Below the pieces are notes generated by a model that was not told where the DNA came from, searched no databases, and was given only the letters and a program-made list of their open reading frames with translations. A DNA stretch of 64,000 nucleotides from Vibrio celticus. Lineage in GTDB: Bacteria > Pseudomonadota > Gammaproteobacteria > Enterobacterales > Vibrionaceae. The stretch covers positions 2,790,001 to 2,854,000 of the forward strand of contig NZ_AP025463.1 of NCBI RefSeq assembly GCF_024347335.1, in the 5' to 3' direction. Both the position numbers and the translations under genes were made by a program. Positions 1-9,473 of this stretch are shown piece by piece (the stretch's first letter is position 1; the number at the start of each line of letters is the position of its first letter).

Positions 1-106
1 TTAGGTACAATCAGGTGCAAGACATTTGATTCATCAAGCGACGCTATCATGAATAGGCGCCCGCTTTAGCATCAATACGACACTTAATAACTCAGGTAGA
101 ACATAA

Positions 107-2041
107 ATGATTGAGCAGAAGCTAAAACAAGTATTCGGATTCGACTCACTGCGTAATGGGCAAAAGCAAGTCATTGATAACGTTCTATCTGGTCACTCGA
201 CTGCCGCGATATTCCCAACGGGCTCGGGTAAATCGCTGTGCTACCAGTTACCCGCGTTAGAACTTCCTCATTTAACCTTGGTTATTTCTCCACTGTTAGC
301 CTTAATGAAAGACCAATTAAGCTTCTTACACAGTAAAGGGATCAGCGCCGCTGCGATAGAATCTAGCCAAGACAGACAAACCACTCAACAGGTGATGCAG
401 TCTGTACGTAACGGAGACACCAAGATCCTCATGATCTCCGTTGAGCGCTTGAAGAACGAACGCTTTCGCCAGTTTATCTCCCAAGTGCCGATCTCACTGC
501 TTGTGGTCGATGAAGCGCACTGTATTTCAGAATGGGGGCACAACTTCAGACCCGATTACCTGAAGCTTCCTCAATACCAAAAGCAGCTCAATATTCCTCA
601 GGTTCTGCTACTGACAGCCACTGCGACCACATCGGTTATCCAAGATATGAAGTCAAAGTTTGAAATTGATGAGGAGCGCGTTGTGGTGACGGGCTTCTAT
701 CGTCAAAACCTCGATCTGTCGATTCAACCTTGTGAACAAACCAGCAAGTTAGAAACCTTGTGCAATGTGGTTAACCAAGCCTCTCTCGCTCCTACTATTG
801 TTTATGTCACTCTTCAGCAAACAGCAGAGATGGTAGCTCAGCAACTTCGTAACGCTGGCGTTAATGCCGTGGCTTACCATGCGGGTCTTAAGCCTGAAAA
901 CCGAGATGCAATTCAACATCAATTCATGAGTGATGAAGTGAGTTGTATCGTGGCAACCATTGCATTTGGTATGGGCGTAGATAAGTCCAACATTCGCCGA
1001 GTGATTCACTTTGACTTACCAAAATCGATAGAGAACTACTCACAAGAGATCGGCAGAGCTGGTCGAGATGGGCAAGCGTCTGAATGTATTCTACTCGCGA
1101 ACAAACACGGCTTGAGCACACTAGAGAACTTTGTATTTGGCGATACTCCAGACAACATATCGATCCAGGCAGTATTAAAAGAGATCTACGAAAATCAAAA
1201 CATTGGCGCTTCTGGTTGGAACCAATGGGAGATCATGCTTAACCAACTATCACGTGAATCCAACATTCGTCAGTTACCGCTAAAAACACTGCTGGTGTAT
1301 CTGGAAATTGAAGGCGTGATCGAGCCTAAGTACAGCTACTTCGCAGACTACAAATTTAAGTTCATTCGTCCAAAACAACAAATCACCGAACAGTTCCAAA
1401 GTGAACGTCGTCAATTTGTCGAAGCTATTTTCCAATGCTCTCCTCAAGCAAGAGTGTGGTGCCAAGTCGACTTCGATGCACTTTGGACTCACTTCCAAGC
1501 CGATCGTCAGCGTGTGATTGCGGCTATCGACTACTTCAATGAACAAGGTTGGATTGAACTAGAAAGCAAGCAGATCACCGATGTCTACGCGATCCACAAT
1601 ACTTCTGAAGATATGATGCAACTGTCAGAGCGTCTAACTGAGTTGTTTAAAGCAAAAGAAAACAGCGAGATAAACCGTCTTAACCAGATGCTGAACTTCT
1701 TTGAGGCGGATACTTGCCTAAGTTCACGCCTTGCGAGTTACTTTGCCGATGATAAAGCGCCAACAAACTGCGGTCATTGCTCTGTATGTCGAGGAGAAGT
1801 GGCAATCTTACCAACCGTTGATGTTGAACCTGTCGATGATGAGACGGTGATGACATGGATACATGAGTTCATTTCTGCTAGTCAACAATTGATTACCGAC
1901 GAGGCAATTACTCGCTTCTTATGTGGAATCGCCACCCCGCTTTCAACAAAACTGAAAGCCAGTAAAATGGTTGGCTACGGTAAGCTAGAGCAACAACCAT
2001 TCAGTGATACCTTAGCGCGAGTTAAACAGCTTCCTAGGTAA
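107..2041 (+). CDS. RecQ-family ATP-dependent DNA helicase
   Basis: A 3'-5' superfamily 2 DNA helicase of the RecQ type, expected to act in recombination and repair. Seen: Walker A GSGKS at residues 39-43, DEAH at 135-138 followed by the RecQ-typical CISEWGHNFRPDY, a TATAT motif, and GRAGRDG of motif VI. Four cysteines near residues 555-580 (C...CGHCSVC) form the RecQ zinc-binding subdomain. At 644 aa it is longer than E. coli RecQ (609 aa), yet I see no clear HRDC domain; the last ~80 residues look like a different short tail. It is therefore probably the second RecQ-like helicase found in vibrios rather than the recQ orthologue, so I give no symbol. The ATG follows AGGT at about 10 nt. It converges with dinB. 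Confidence 0.9.
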   Translation: MIEQKLKQVFGFDSLRNGQKQVIDNVLSGHSTAAIFPTGSGKSLCYQLPALELPHLTLVISPLLALMKDQLSFLHSKGISAAAIESSQDRQTTQQVMQSVRNGDTKILMISVERLKNERFRQFISQVPISLLVVDEAHCISEWGHNFRPDYLKLPQYQKQLNIPQVLLLTATATTSVIQDMKSKFEIDEERVVVTGFYRQNLDLSIQPCEQTSKLETLCNVVNQASLAPTIVYVTLQQTAEMVAQQLRNAGVNAVAYHAGLKPENRDAIQHQFMSDEVSCIVATIAFGMGVDKSNIRRVIHFDLPKSIENYSQEIGRAGRDGQASECILLANKHGLSTLENFVFGDTPDNISIQAVLKEIYENQNIGASGWNQWEIMLNQLSRESNIRQLPLKTLLVYLEIEGVIEPKYSYFADYKFKFIRPKQQITEQFQSERRQFVEAIFQCSPQARVWCQVDFDALWTHFQADRQRVIAAIDYFNEQGWIELESKQITDVYAIHNTSEDMMQLSERLTELFKAKENSEINRLNQMLNFFEADTCLSSRLASYFADDKAPTNCGHCSVCRGEVAILPTVDVEPVDDETVMTWIHEFISASQQLITDEAITRFLCGIATPLSTKLKASKMVGYGKLEQQPFSDTLARVKQLPR

Positions 2042-2058
2042 CCCAACTTCCTTGTTTA

Positions 2059-2092
2059 GAAAAAACCGACTAGGTTATCAAACCTAGTCGGT
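2059..2092 (-). terminator. Terminator between recQ-like gene and dinB
   Basis: Perfect 12-bp hairpin: ACCGACTAGGTT at 2065-2076, loop ATCA, AACCTAGTCGGT at 2081-2092. On the minus strand it is followed by TTTTT, so it best serves dinB. The helicase transcript from the other side meets the same hairpin without a T-tract. Confidence 0.8.
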
Positions 2093-2149
2093 ATTCAAAC
2101 ACCAACACTTCCAGTAACACCTCTGAGCCTAAATTCTCAGCGCCTTTCC

Positions 2150-3226
2150 CTAAAAGAAACTCAGCTGACGCATTTGGTCTTTAGGTTGCAGCATTACGCT
2201 TAAACCAAGCAGGCGTATTTCTCGCCCCTGTTGTCTTTTCAGTATTTCACTGAGCAGTTCTTTGAAGTGTTCACGATCGAGAGAGGCATGGATGTGTTCA
2301 ATCGTGGTTTGTTGAAAGTCGGCGAATTTGAGCTTAATACCCTGCTTGATGATCGCTTTACTTGGGCTGGCTTTTTCTAAGCGAGTTTCAAGTTCAGGAA
2401 ACAGCTTGTCTTCGATTACCTGCCAACATTCTGCGTAGGTTGAAATGTTTTGGGTGAAGGTGCGCTCTACGCCTACCGATTTTCGCTCGCGCTCGATGAT
2501 AACTTCTCTATCATCAATGCCATGACTGCGCTTCCAGAGTGATGCGCCTTGACGGCCAAACTTGGTTAGCAAGTCTCGATAATCAGACTCTTTGATATCC
2601 TTACAAGTAAAGAAACCCGCTTGATGCAGCTTTTCAATGCTCACCTTGCCGACACCGGGAATCTTTTCAAGTGGTAGCTCATCAATCACTGATTGCACGT
2701 CCTGTGGAGGGATAACAAACTGACCATTTGGCTTATTCAGATCTGAGGCCACTTTCGCCAAGAATTTAATCGGCGCAATTCCTGCGGAAGCGGTCAGGTT
2801 AAGCTCATTCCAGATATCACGGCGAATCGACTCGGCAATCAGAGTGGCCGAACCATGGCACTGCTTAGAATCGGTGACATCAAGGAAAGCTTCATCCAAG
2901 GAAAGAGGTTCAATGATTGATGTGTATCGAGAGAAGATTTCGCGGATCTTTTTAGATATCTCGACATAGACCGACATTCTTCCCGGCACAACCAATAGAT
3001 TAGGACAAAGCTGTAGGGCTTTTCCGGTCGGCATTGCAGAGCGAACACCAAACTTGCGGGCTTCGTAATTACAGGTACTCAAAACACCGCGTTGCTTTTC
3101 ATGCCCACCAACAGCTAACGGGCGATTTCGGTAAGCAGGGTTATCACGCATTTCTACAGCCGCATAAAAACAATCCATATCGACATGAATTATTTTTCTT
3201 ATTTTCTCTTCGCCTGCGCTACACAT
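2150..3226 (-). CDS. dinB: DNA polymerase IV (Y-family translesion polymerase)
   Basis: Error-prone translesion DNA polymerase. Seen: the palm motif with D16 and D18 in VDMDCF, catalytic SLDEAF with D111/E112, the little-finger domain after residue ~240, and a C-terminal QLSFF that fits the beta-clamp-binding consensus QL(S/D)LF. The length of 358 aa is normal for the family. The start ATG lies only 24 nt downstream of a near-consensus LexA box (3250-3265), with a TATACT -10 element overlapping that box, so SOS control is well supported. No strong Shine-Dalgarno precedes this ATG. The gene stands alone and ends at its own terminator. Confidence 0.96.
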   Translation of the reverse strand: MCSAGEEKIRKIIHVDMDCFYAAVEMRDNPAYRNRPLAVGGHEKQRGVLSTCNYEARKFGVRSAMPTGKALQLCPNLLVVPGRMSVYVEISKKIREIFSRYTSIIEPLSLDEAFLDVTDSKQCHGSATLIAESIRRDIWNELNLTASAGIAPIKFLAKVASDLNKPNGQFVIPPQDVQSVIDELPLEKIPGVGKVSIEKLHQAGFFTCKDIKESDYRDLLTKFGRQGASLWKRSHGIDDREVIIERERKSVGVERTFTQNISTYAECWQVIEDKLFPELETRLEKASPSKAIIKQGIKLKFADFQQTTIEHIHASLDREHFKELLSEILKRQQGREIRLLGLSVMLQPKDQMRQLSFF

Positions 3227-3249
3227 CTAGGAATGACTCGACCTTACAA

Positions 3250-3265
3250 CTGTATCAATAAACAG
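3250..3265 (-). promoter_or_regulatory. LexA (SOS) box of dinB
   Basis: CTGTATCAATAAACAG matches CTG-N10-CAG, with outer bases AA/TA. It lies 24 nt upstream of the dinB start and overlaps a TATACT -10 candidate on the minus strand. The gammaproteobacterial LexA consensus is taCTGTatatatatACAGta. Confidence 0.87.
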
Positions 3266-3390
3266 TATAATCCAAATTTTATCAGATTTAAAACGATCTC
3301 GAGTCCAGCTAAAAAGGTTTCGCTTCAATAGTCATAAGCTCTTCTGATACTATTGTTAACGAGTATTTAGTCTATAAGTAGGGATCGCTT

Positions 3391-4629
3391 GTGAGTGAAA
3401 AAATACTAGTGGTGGAAGATAGTCGAGCATTCCGCAACTACCTGTACCAACAGCTTAAAAATAGCGGTTATGAGGTCGCACTTGCTGAATCTATTGCAGA
3501 AGCAAAAAACATCTTGGAACAAGAGACGGATTTCTTGTGTGCCGTATTGGATTACTGCTTACCTGACGGGCAAGACGGTGAGATCATTGATCTCGTCTTA
3601 GGCTATCAACAGAAAATAATTGTTCTGACCGGGATGTTCGACAATCAACTGCGAGAACAAGTCCTAGCCAAAGGTGTTATCGATTACATACTTAAAGACA
3701 GTATGTCATCAGTCAGCTACCTACTCCCTCTGGTTCAAAGAATTTCGAATAATCGCTACCACAAAGCATTGGTTGTCGATGATTCAGCGGTCGTTCGCCG
3801 TTACATAGTTCAACTTCTAGAACACCAATATATCCAAACTACTCAAGCCGAAGATGGCGAACAAGCATTAAAGCTTCTTCATAACGACCCCGATATTACA
3901 TTCGTTGTTACAGACCATGATATGCCGAAGAAAGACGGTATAGCGATGATCCGGGAGATTCGACGCGATCACGACAGAAACCAGTTGGCTATTCTCGGGT
4001 TATCAGGCAGCGATGATCGCACCATGACAGCTCGATTCCTTAAAGCGGGGGCTAACGACTTCCTTTACAAACCTTTTAACCAAGAAGAATTTTTCTGCCG
4101 TATCCATCAACTGCTTGATATGAAAGAAGCGACCAATGAGCTATTTCGACATGCTAACGAGGATGCTCTTACTGGCTTATGGAATCGTCGCTACCTATTC
4201 AATCATACTTGTAAGGGCTGCGATCAACGAAACATCGCGATGATGGATATCGACTTCTTTAAGAAAGTGAATGATACCTTTGGCCACGATGGTGGTGATG
4301 CCGTGCTGATCGATGTAGGGAAAATCATCAAAGATCATTTCAAAGACGATGTCGCTGTGCGCTTCGGCGGCGAAGAGTTTTGTATTCAGTCGTGCGGCGC
4401 GTTTGAGAGCTTCGTTGACAACTTAGAGTCCATGAGAGAAGCCATTGAAAGCCATGTAGTTGAGCATGACTCTCAAAAAATCAAGGTCAGTATCAGTATC
4501 GGCGTAACCGATTTAGACGCGAAGTTAGATGAACAGATCAAAGCCGCTGATGAGCTTCTTTATACGGCAAAAGAGCAAGGTAGAAACCAGCTAGTGTTTG
4601 CGCGTAACAGCATGCAAATCGAACAATAG
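3391..4629 (+). CDS. Double-receiver diguanylate cyclase (REC-REC-GGDEF)
   Basis: Two-component output protein predicted to make cyclic di-GMP. Seen: receiver 1 at about residues 4-115 with acidic pocket ED (9-10) and phosphoacceptor candidate D54; receiver 2 at about 125-243 with DD (130-131) and candidate D175 in VVTDHDMP; a GGDEF domain at about 254-405 with GGEEF at 326-330, so the catalytic signature is intact. The product-inhibition I-site (RxxD five residues before GGDEF) reads FKDD, so the arginine is missing and feedback inhibition may be weak. The GTG start has AGGGA six nt upstream. No histidine kinase lies nearby, so the partner is unknown. Upstream, CAATAGT-N16-ACTATTG (3326-3355) is an inverted repeat of unknown role. 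Confidence 0.9.
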   Translation: MSEKILVVEDSRAFRNYLYQQLKNSGYEVALAESIAEAKNILEQETDFLCAVLDYCLPDGQDGEIIDLVLGYQQKIIVLTGMFDNQLREQVLAKGVIDYILKDSMSSVSYLLPLVQRISNNRYHKALVVDDSAVVRRYIVQLLEHQYIQTTQAEDGEQALKLLHNDPDITFVVTDHDMPKKDGIAMIREIRRDHDRNQLAILGLSGSDDRTMTARFLKAGANDFLYKPFNQEEFFCRIHQLLDMKEATNELFRHANEDALTGLWNRRYLFNHTCKGCDQRNIAMMDIDFFKKVNDTFGHDGGDAVLIDVGKIIKDHFKDDVAVRFGGEEFCIQSCGAFESFVDNLESMREAIESHVVEHDSQKIKVSISIGVTDLDAKLDEQIKAADELLYTAKEQGRNQLVFARNSMQIEQ

Positions 4630-4687
4630 TCATTCGTTTTTGTTTCCATCGTTAATCTGCCAAGATAAATGACTAAGCCCCAAAACC

Positions 4688-4721
4688 AAAAAAGCTCAAG
4701 ACGAGAATCTTGAGCTTTTCA
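4688..4721. terminator. Bidirectional terminator between GGDEF gene and nqrM
   Basis: 12-bp hairpin AAAAGCTCAAGA (4690-4701), loop CGAGAA, TCTTGAGCTTTT (4708-4719). A/T tracts on both sides suit the two convergent genes. Confidence 0.8.
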
Positions 4722-4763
4722 ATTTAAGGGCACAGATAACTCTATCCCTATGACTGTCACCAA

Positions 4764-5018
4764 TTAGGCGATACGGTCTTTACTCCAAGCCGCTTCTTTT
4801 TGTTGACGCTCAGCCAGCTTCTCTTCACGGTAAGCTTCACGAGCTTCACGCTTCTTACGCGCGTCACAAGGTTCAGGGCAGTTACATACTTTATCAATAC
4901 CAACAGCACCTAAGCCACCACAGCTACCTTTCACAACTTTCTTTTGGATAATGTAGCCAATTGACATCGCTGCGATTACTGCAAGAAAAACACCAAATGT
5001 AATCAGAAATGTATTCAT
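4764..5018 (-). CDS. nqrM: Na+-NQR maturation protein NqrM
   Basis: Small membrane-anchored protein needed to mature the Na+-translocating NADH:quinone reductase; NqrM proteins are thought to deliver iron to the NqrD/NqrE centre. Seen: an N-terminal membrane helix (residues ~3-25), then four cysteines in the pattern GSCGG...VCNCPEPC (residues ~33-52), and a charged basic/acidic tail. The length of 84 aa fits the family (formerly DUF539). It sits 16 bp after apbE as the last gene of the nqr-apbE-nqrM block. Confidence 0.93.
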   Translation of the reverse strand: MNTFLITFGVFLAVIAAMSIGYIIQKKVVKGSCGGLGAVGIDKVCNCPEPCDARKKREAREAYREEKLAERQQKEAAWSKDRIA

Positions 5019-5034
5019 AATTATCTCGCTTACC

Positions 5035-6039
5035 TTATTTACCTAAGTATGGCTTAAATGCTTCAGAAGCAATTTCTTTAAAGCCATCTGCTGTTTTTAC
5101 CACCATGAACACTGGAATGTTATGTTGGTTTGCGACTTCCATTCCTTTTTCCTCACCTAAGACCATAAGGCCAGTAGATAAGCCGTCTGCAGTCATTGAA
5201 GACGGGTTTAAAACAGTCACAGAAACCACTTTATGATGAAGAGGCTTTCCTGTTTCTGGGTTGATAATGTGTGAGTAACGAACACCATCACGCTCAAAAT
5301 AGTTGCGGTAGTCACCAGACGTTGCAATCGCCATATCACCAGGTTCAATGATCTCTTGAATGTTGCGTTCATCAACACTTGGCTTCTCGATGGCAATACG
5401 CCAGCCTACATTTTCTCGGTTTAGGCCTTTCAAACGGATTTCACCGCCTACTTCTACCATGTAGTTGTGAATACCAATTGAATCAAGGTAATCAGCAACA
5501 ACATCAACGCCCCAACCTTTTGCAATGGTTGACAAGTCGACGTACAGATTAGGCAAGTCTTTAGTTAACTTGTTGCCTTCAACGCTCAAGTGATGAATAC
5601 CAACTTTAGCTTTACGAGCAGCAAGCTCTTCATCTGATGGAACCACTTCTGGGCGAGCTTCGGGTCCAAAACCCCAAAGGTTAACTAATGGACCAACAGT
5701 AACATCCAGCGCACCTTCAGTAAGACCGTTCAAACGAATGGCTTCTTTCACAACGATAGCGGTTTGCTCAGAGACTTCGAATGCTTCCGCACCTTTGTGT
5801 TGGTTGAAACGGCTCAGCTCTGAGTCTTCACGGTAAGTCGACATTTGATCATTCACTTCTTCAAGTAGACGATCGATCTCAGTATGAACTTCGTTAGACT
5901 CCGGAAATTCATCACCATTGATGTATTTAATATTGTAACTGGTGCCCATTGTCGGGCCACTTAAATGCACTTGCTCTCTTGGCTGTTCACAGCCAGCAAG
6001 AAAAATTAAAGAAGTTAATGCAACAAGCCAAATTCTCAC
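5035..6039 (-). CDS. apbE: FAD:protein FMN transferase ApbE (lipoprotein)
   Basis: Transfers FMN from FAD to threonines of NqrB and NqrC; it is a periplasm-facing lipoprotein. Seen: from the GTG start the protein begins VRIWLVALTS and has a lipobox LAGC with Cys at residue 17; then SGPTMGTSYNIKY, DLSTIAKGWGVD and a late HIINPETGKP segment, all typical of ApbE. The GTG at 6037-6039 is chosen because AGGAG lies 7 nt upstream and the lipoprotein signal starts there. A longer reading frame to 6204 has no lipoprotein signal at its N-terminus and runs into the nqr terminator. The length of 334 aa is normal. Its substrates are encoded just upstream. Confidence 0.94.
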   Translation of the reverse strand: MRIWLVALTSLIFLAGCEQPREQVHLSGPTMGTSYNIKYINGDEFPESNEVHTEIDRLLEEVNDQMSTYREDSELSRFNQHKGAEAFEVSEQTAIVVKEAIRLNGLTEGALDVTVGPLVNLWGFGPEARPEVVPSDEELAARKAKVGIHHLSVEGNKLTKDLPNLYVDLSTIAKGWGVDVVADYLDSIGIHNYMVEVGGEIRLKGLNRENVGWRIAIEKPSVDERNIQEIIEPGDMAIATSGDYRNYFERDGVRYSHIINPETGKPLHHKVVSVTVLNPSSMTADGLSTGLMVLGEEKGMEVANQHNIPVFMVVKTADGFKEIASEAFKPYLGK

Positions 6040-6159
6040 TTGCTTACTCCTGTCTAATGTTGAGGATTTATATAAGGAAAAATAAGAGTAAAAAATAGGT
6101 ATTTTGAATGCCTTACTCTTTCTTATATAAGCCAGTATGTTGTCAAAAACAGTCTTAGA

Positions 6160-6190
6160 AAAACAAATGGCTGACTCGTGAGAGTCAGCC
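6160..6190 (-). terminator. Hairpin after nqrF
   Basis: GGCTGACTC-GTGA-GAGTCAGCC hairpin, followed on the minus strand by a T-rich run (ATTTGTTTTTC). It lies between nqrF and apbE, so it may end or thin the nqrA-F transcript; apbE/nqrM may then also use a promoter in the AT-rich 6040-6160 interval. Confidence 0.6.
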
Positions 6191-6213
6191 ATAATATCAA
6201 TCACTTAAATGGA

Positions 6214-7440
6214 TTAACCACCGAAGTCATCTAGTAGGATGTTTTCATCTTCTACACCAAGATCTTTTAGCATGCCGATAACAGCCGCGTTCATCATTGG
6301 TGGACCACACATGTAGTACTCACAGTCTTCAGGAGCTTCGTGATCCTTCAGGTAGTTCTCGTACAATACGTTGTGGATGAAACCTGTGTAACCGTCCCAG
6401 TTGTCCTCAGGTTGAGGATCAGACAGTGCACAGTGCCACACGAAGTTCTCGTTTGCAGCCGCTAGGCCATCGAAATCTTCAATGTAGAACATCTCACGCT
6501 TAGAACGTGCACCATACCAGTAAGACATCTTACGAGTAGAGTTAAGACGCTTAAGTTGGTCGAAGATATGTGAACGCATTGGCGCCATACCTGCACCACC
6601 ACCGATGAATACCATTTCATTGTCTGTGTCTTTAGCAAAGAACTCACCAAATGGACCAGAAATAGTACATTTGTCGCCTTCTTTAAGAGACCAGATGTAT
6701 GAAGACATCACACCAGGAGCTACGTCAGGGTTGTTTGGCGGCGGAGTTGCGATACGCACGTTAAGCTTGATGATGCCTTTCTCTTCTGGGTATGAAGCCA
6801 TAGAGTAAGCACGGATCGAATGCTCTTTAACGATAGACTCGTAACGGAACAAGTTGAACTTATCCCAGTCACCACGGTATTCCTCAGGAATATCGTAATC
6901 TGCGTATTTCACGTGATGTGGTTCAGCTTCAATCTGAATGTAACCACCCGCGCGGAACGGTACTTCTTCACCTTCAGGGATTGCTAGAGCAAGTTCTTTG
7001 ATGAAAGTAGCTTCGTTGTTATTCGAGATAACAGTACATTCCCACTTTTTAACACCAAAGATATCTTCGTCTAGTTCAATCTCCATGTCAGTTTTCATAG
7101 CAACTTGACATGCAAGACGTTCGCCTTCGCGAGCTTCACCTTTTGTGATGTGATCAAGTTCAGTTGGTAGGATGTCGCCACCACCAGACTTAACTTTTAC
7201 ACGACACTGACCACAAGAGCCACCGCCACCACAAGCAGAAGATACGAAGATACCAGCGCCAGCTAGGGCACCAAGTAGCTTGCTACCAGGTTGAGTAACG
7301 ATCGCCTTTTCAGGGTCGCCGTTTACTGAAATAGTGATGTCACCTGATGGTACCAGCTTAGACTTAGCGAAAAGAATCACTAGTACTAGAGCCAATACAA
7401 TAATGGTAAACATCGCTACGCCAAGAATAATGCTTTGCAT
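6214..7440 (-). CDS. nqrF: Na+-NQR subunit F (NADH dehydrogenase, 2Fe-2S, FAD)
   Basis: Electron-entry subunit: oxidises NADH through FAD and a 2Fe-2S ferredoxin-type cluster. Seen: one N-terminal membrane helix (~4-25), ferredoxin cysteines C70, C76, C79 and C111, then a ferredoxin-NADP reductase-like module with RAYSMASYP (FAD), GGGAGMAPMRSH (nucleotide) and CGPPMMN near the C-terminus. At 408 aa it has the family length. Last structural gene of the nqr operon, 29 bp after nqrE. Confidence 0.98.
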   Translation of the reverse strand: MQSIILGVAMFTIIVLALVLVILFAKSKLVPSGDITISVNGDPEKAIVTQPGSKLLGALAGAGIFVSSACGGGGSCGQCRVKVKSGGGDILPTELDHITKGEAREGERLACQVAMKTDMEIELDEDIFGVKKWECTVISNNNEATFIKELALAIPEGEEVPFRAGGYIQIEAEPHHVKYADYDIPEEYRGDWDKFNLFRYESIVKEHSIRAYSMASYPEEKGIIKLNVRIATPPPNNPDVAPGVMSSYIWSLKEGDKCTISGPFGEFFAKDTDNEMVFIGGGAGMAPMRSHIFDQLKRLNSTRKMSYWYGARSKREMFYIEDFDGLAAANENFVWHCALSDPQPEDNWDGYTGFIHNVLYENYLKDHEAPEDCEYYMCGPPMMNAAVIGMLKDLGVEDENILLDDFGG

Positions 7441-7469
7441 TTGTTATTCCTTATTACTGGGTGCTTACC

Positions 7470-8066
7470 CTACAGTTGAACACCAGAGAAAGACATAAAG
7501 CCTAACGCCATCAGACCAACAGTAATGAACGTGATACCAAGGCCACGTAGACCTGGAGGTACGTCAGAGTACTTCATCTTCTCACGGATACCCGCAAGAG
7601 CAACGATAGCTAACATCCAACCCACACCAGAACCAAAGCCGTAAACAACAGATTCAGCAAAGTTGTAGTCACGAGTTACCATGAAAGATACACCACCAAA
7701 GATTGCACAGTTAACTGTGATCAGTGGAAGGAAGATACCTAGTGCGTTGTACAAAGGTGGGAAGAAACGGTCTAGAACCATCTCTAGGATTTGTACAAGT
7801 GCCGCGATAACACCGATGAATGCGATGAAGTTAAGGAAACTTAAATCGACACCTTCAACAAGCGCGTTTTCTTTCAGGATATGTGTGTAAACAAGGTTGT
7901 TTACAGGAACAGCGATTGTAAGTACTACAACTACCGCAACACCAAGACCAAAAGAAGTTTTAACTTTCTTAGATACCGCTAGGAATGTACACATACCTAG
8001 GAAGAAAGAAAGCGCCATGTTTTCGATGAAAATCGATTTAACTAGCAGACTAATATAATGTTCCAT
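7470..8066 (-). CDS. nqrE: Na+-NQR subunit E
   Basis: Integral membrane subunit of the sodium pump. With NqrD it forms a pseudo-symmetric pair that holds an iron centre in the membrane. Seen: six hydrophobic segments across 198 aa, an early [11 protein letters not shown] and a later VNCAIFGG; each supplies a conserved cysteine of the NqrD/E family. The length is exactly typical. Seven bp separate it from nqrD. Confidence 0.97.
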
Positions 8067-8073
8067 GACTACC

Positions 8074-8706
8074 TTACCCCTTCGCTTCTACTTGTTCTGG
8101 TTTGAACACACGAATTGCCCAAATCAAGAAACCAATTAGGAAGAATGCAGAAGGTGCTAGAAGCATCAAGCCGTTTGGCTGATACCAACCACCGTTGCTC
8201 ACTAGAGGTAGTACTTCCATACCAAATAGTTTGCCAGAGCCTAGAAGCTCACGGAAGAAACCAACAGTGATAAGAACGAAACCGTAACCAAGACCGTTAC
8301 CAAGACCATCGATTAAAGACGGGATTGGCGCAGACTTCATTGCGAATGCTTCAGCACGACCCATTACAATACAGTTAGTAATGATTAGGCCAACGAATAC
8401 AGATAGCTGCTTAGAGATATCGTATAGGTATGCTTTAAGCACTTGGTCTACCACGATTACTAGTGATGCGATAATTGCCATCTGAACGATGATACGCACA
8501 CTGTTAGGAATGTGGTTACGGATCAAAGAAACGAAGAAGTTAGACAGAGCAGTAACAAACATTACCGCGATAGTCATAACAAATGCTGTTTCTAGCTTAG
8601 TGGTTACCGCAAGAGCAGAACACACACCAAGAACCTGTAGCGCGATTGGGTTGTTGTCCAACACCGGCGCTAAGATGCTCTTTTTAATTTCTTTTGCACT
8701 AGACAT
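8074..8706 (-). CDS. nqrD: Na+-NQR subunit D
   Basis: Integral membrane partner of NqrE in the sodium pump. Seen: six hydrophobic helices in 210 aa, with GVCSALAV and [12 protein letters not shown] providing the paired cysteines of this family. The start codon overlaps the nqrC stop codon by one base (TAATG), indicating translational coupling. Confidence 0.97.
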
Positions 8707-9473
8707 TAGTTCAGACCTCCGTCACGAACTTTTGCTAGGAACGGACCAAAGCCCATATCACCTAACCAGAAGTCAAATGTATGTTGAACACCAACGCTAG
8801 TCAGTGTCGCACCAGAAAGGCCATCTACACCGTGCTCAGAACCTTGAGGAGCGCCACCTTTAACAACCTGAATAGCAGGTTTGTGGTTTTCGTCGAATAA
8901 TTTCTTACCAACGAATTGAGCACGCCAAGTTGGGTTCTCAACTTCCCCACCAAGTCCAGGAGTTTCACCTTGCTCGTAGTAAGTGATACCAGAAACTGTG
9001 TTGCCATCAGTTTCTACCGCAACGAATGCGTACATCATTGACCATAGACCGTTACCGTGAACAGGGATGATAACTTTAGAAGTTTCAGCGCCATCTTTCA
9101 CTAGGTATACCGTACCCGTGTTAGCACGACGAATGATCTTAGCGATGTCATCTTCAGCTGAAAGCTTGATTGACTGAGCTGGATCTTTTGCCGCTTTACG
9201 TTGGTCGTATGCAGCAGCGTCGCCGTCAACGAAATCGCCAGTAGCGAAATCAACTAGACGAGGTTCAATGTTCTCTGCGTACAGTGCTGGAATATTACCC
9301 GCAAGCTCAATGCCCGCAACTTCAAGGATCTTAGTTTGCTGATCCAAAACTGCGTTAGCTTGTTGCTTAGGTTTAAGAACAACTGCAGCTGTTGAAACGA
9401 TGATTGAGCACACTAAGCTCAATGCGATAACAACAAACAGCGTCTTTTTAATGCTATCGTTATTACTTGCCAT
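8706..9473 (-). CDS. nqrC: Na+-NQR subunit C (covalent FMN)
   Basis: Periplasm-facing flavoprotein subunit. Seen: an N-terminal membrane anchor (~11-33) and the flavinylation motif DGLSGATLTS with acceptor T223; ApbE, encoded downstream, attaches FMN at this kind of motif. At 255 aa the length is typical. It overlaps the end of nqrB by 11 bp and couples to nqrD. Confidence 0.97.
   Translation of the reverse strand: MASNNDSIKKTLFVVIALSLVCSIIVSTAAVVLKPKQQANAVLDQQTKILEVAGIELAGNIPALYAENIEPRLVDFATGDFVDGDAAAYDQRKAAKDPAQSIKLSAEDDIAKIIRRANTGTVYLVKDGAETSKVIIPVHGNGLWSMMYAFVAVETDGNTVSGITYYEQGETPGLGGEVENPTWRAQFVGKKLFDENHKPAIQVVKGGAPQGSEHGVDGLSGATLTSVGVQHTFDFWLGDMGFGPFLAKVRDGGLN

Noticed and set aside
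3326..3355. CAATAGT-N16-ACTATTG inverted repeat before the GGDEF gene
   Set aside because: Arms are short and widely spaced; no evidence that it is more than chance.
6040..6204. N-terminal extension of ApbE
   Set aside because: It lacks a lipoprotein signal at its end and overlaps the nqr terminator; the GTG at 6039 has a strong ribosome site.
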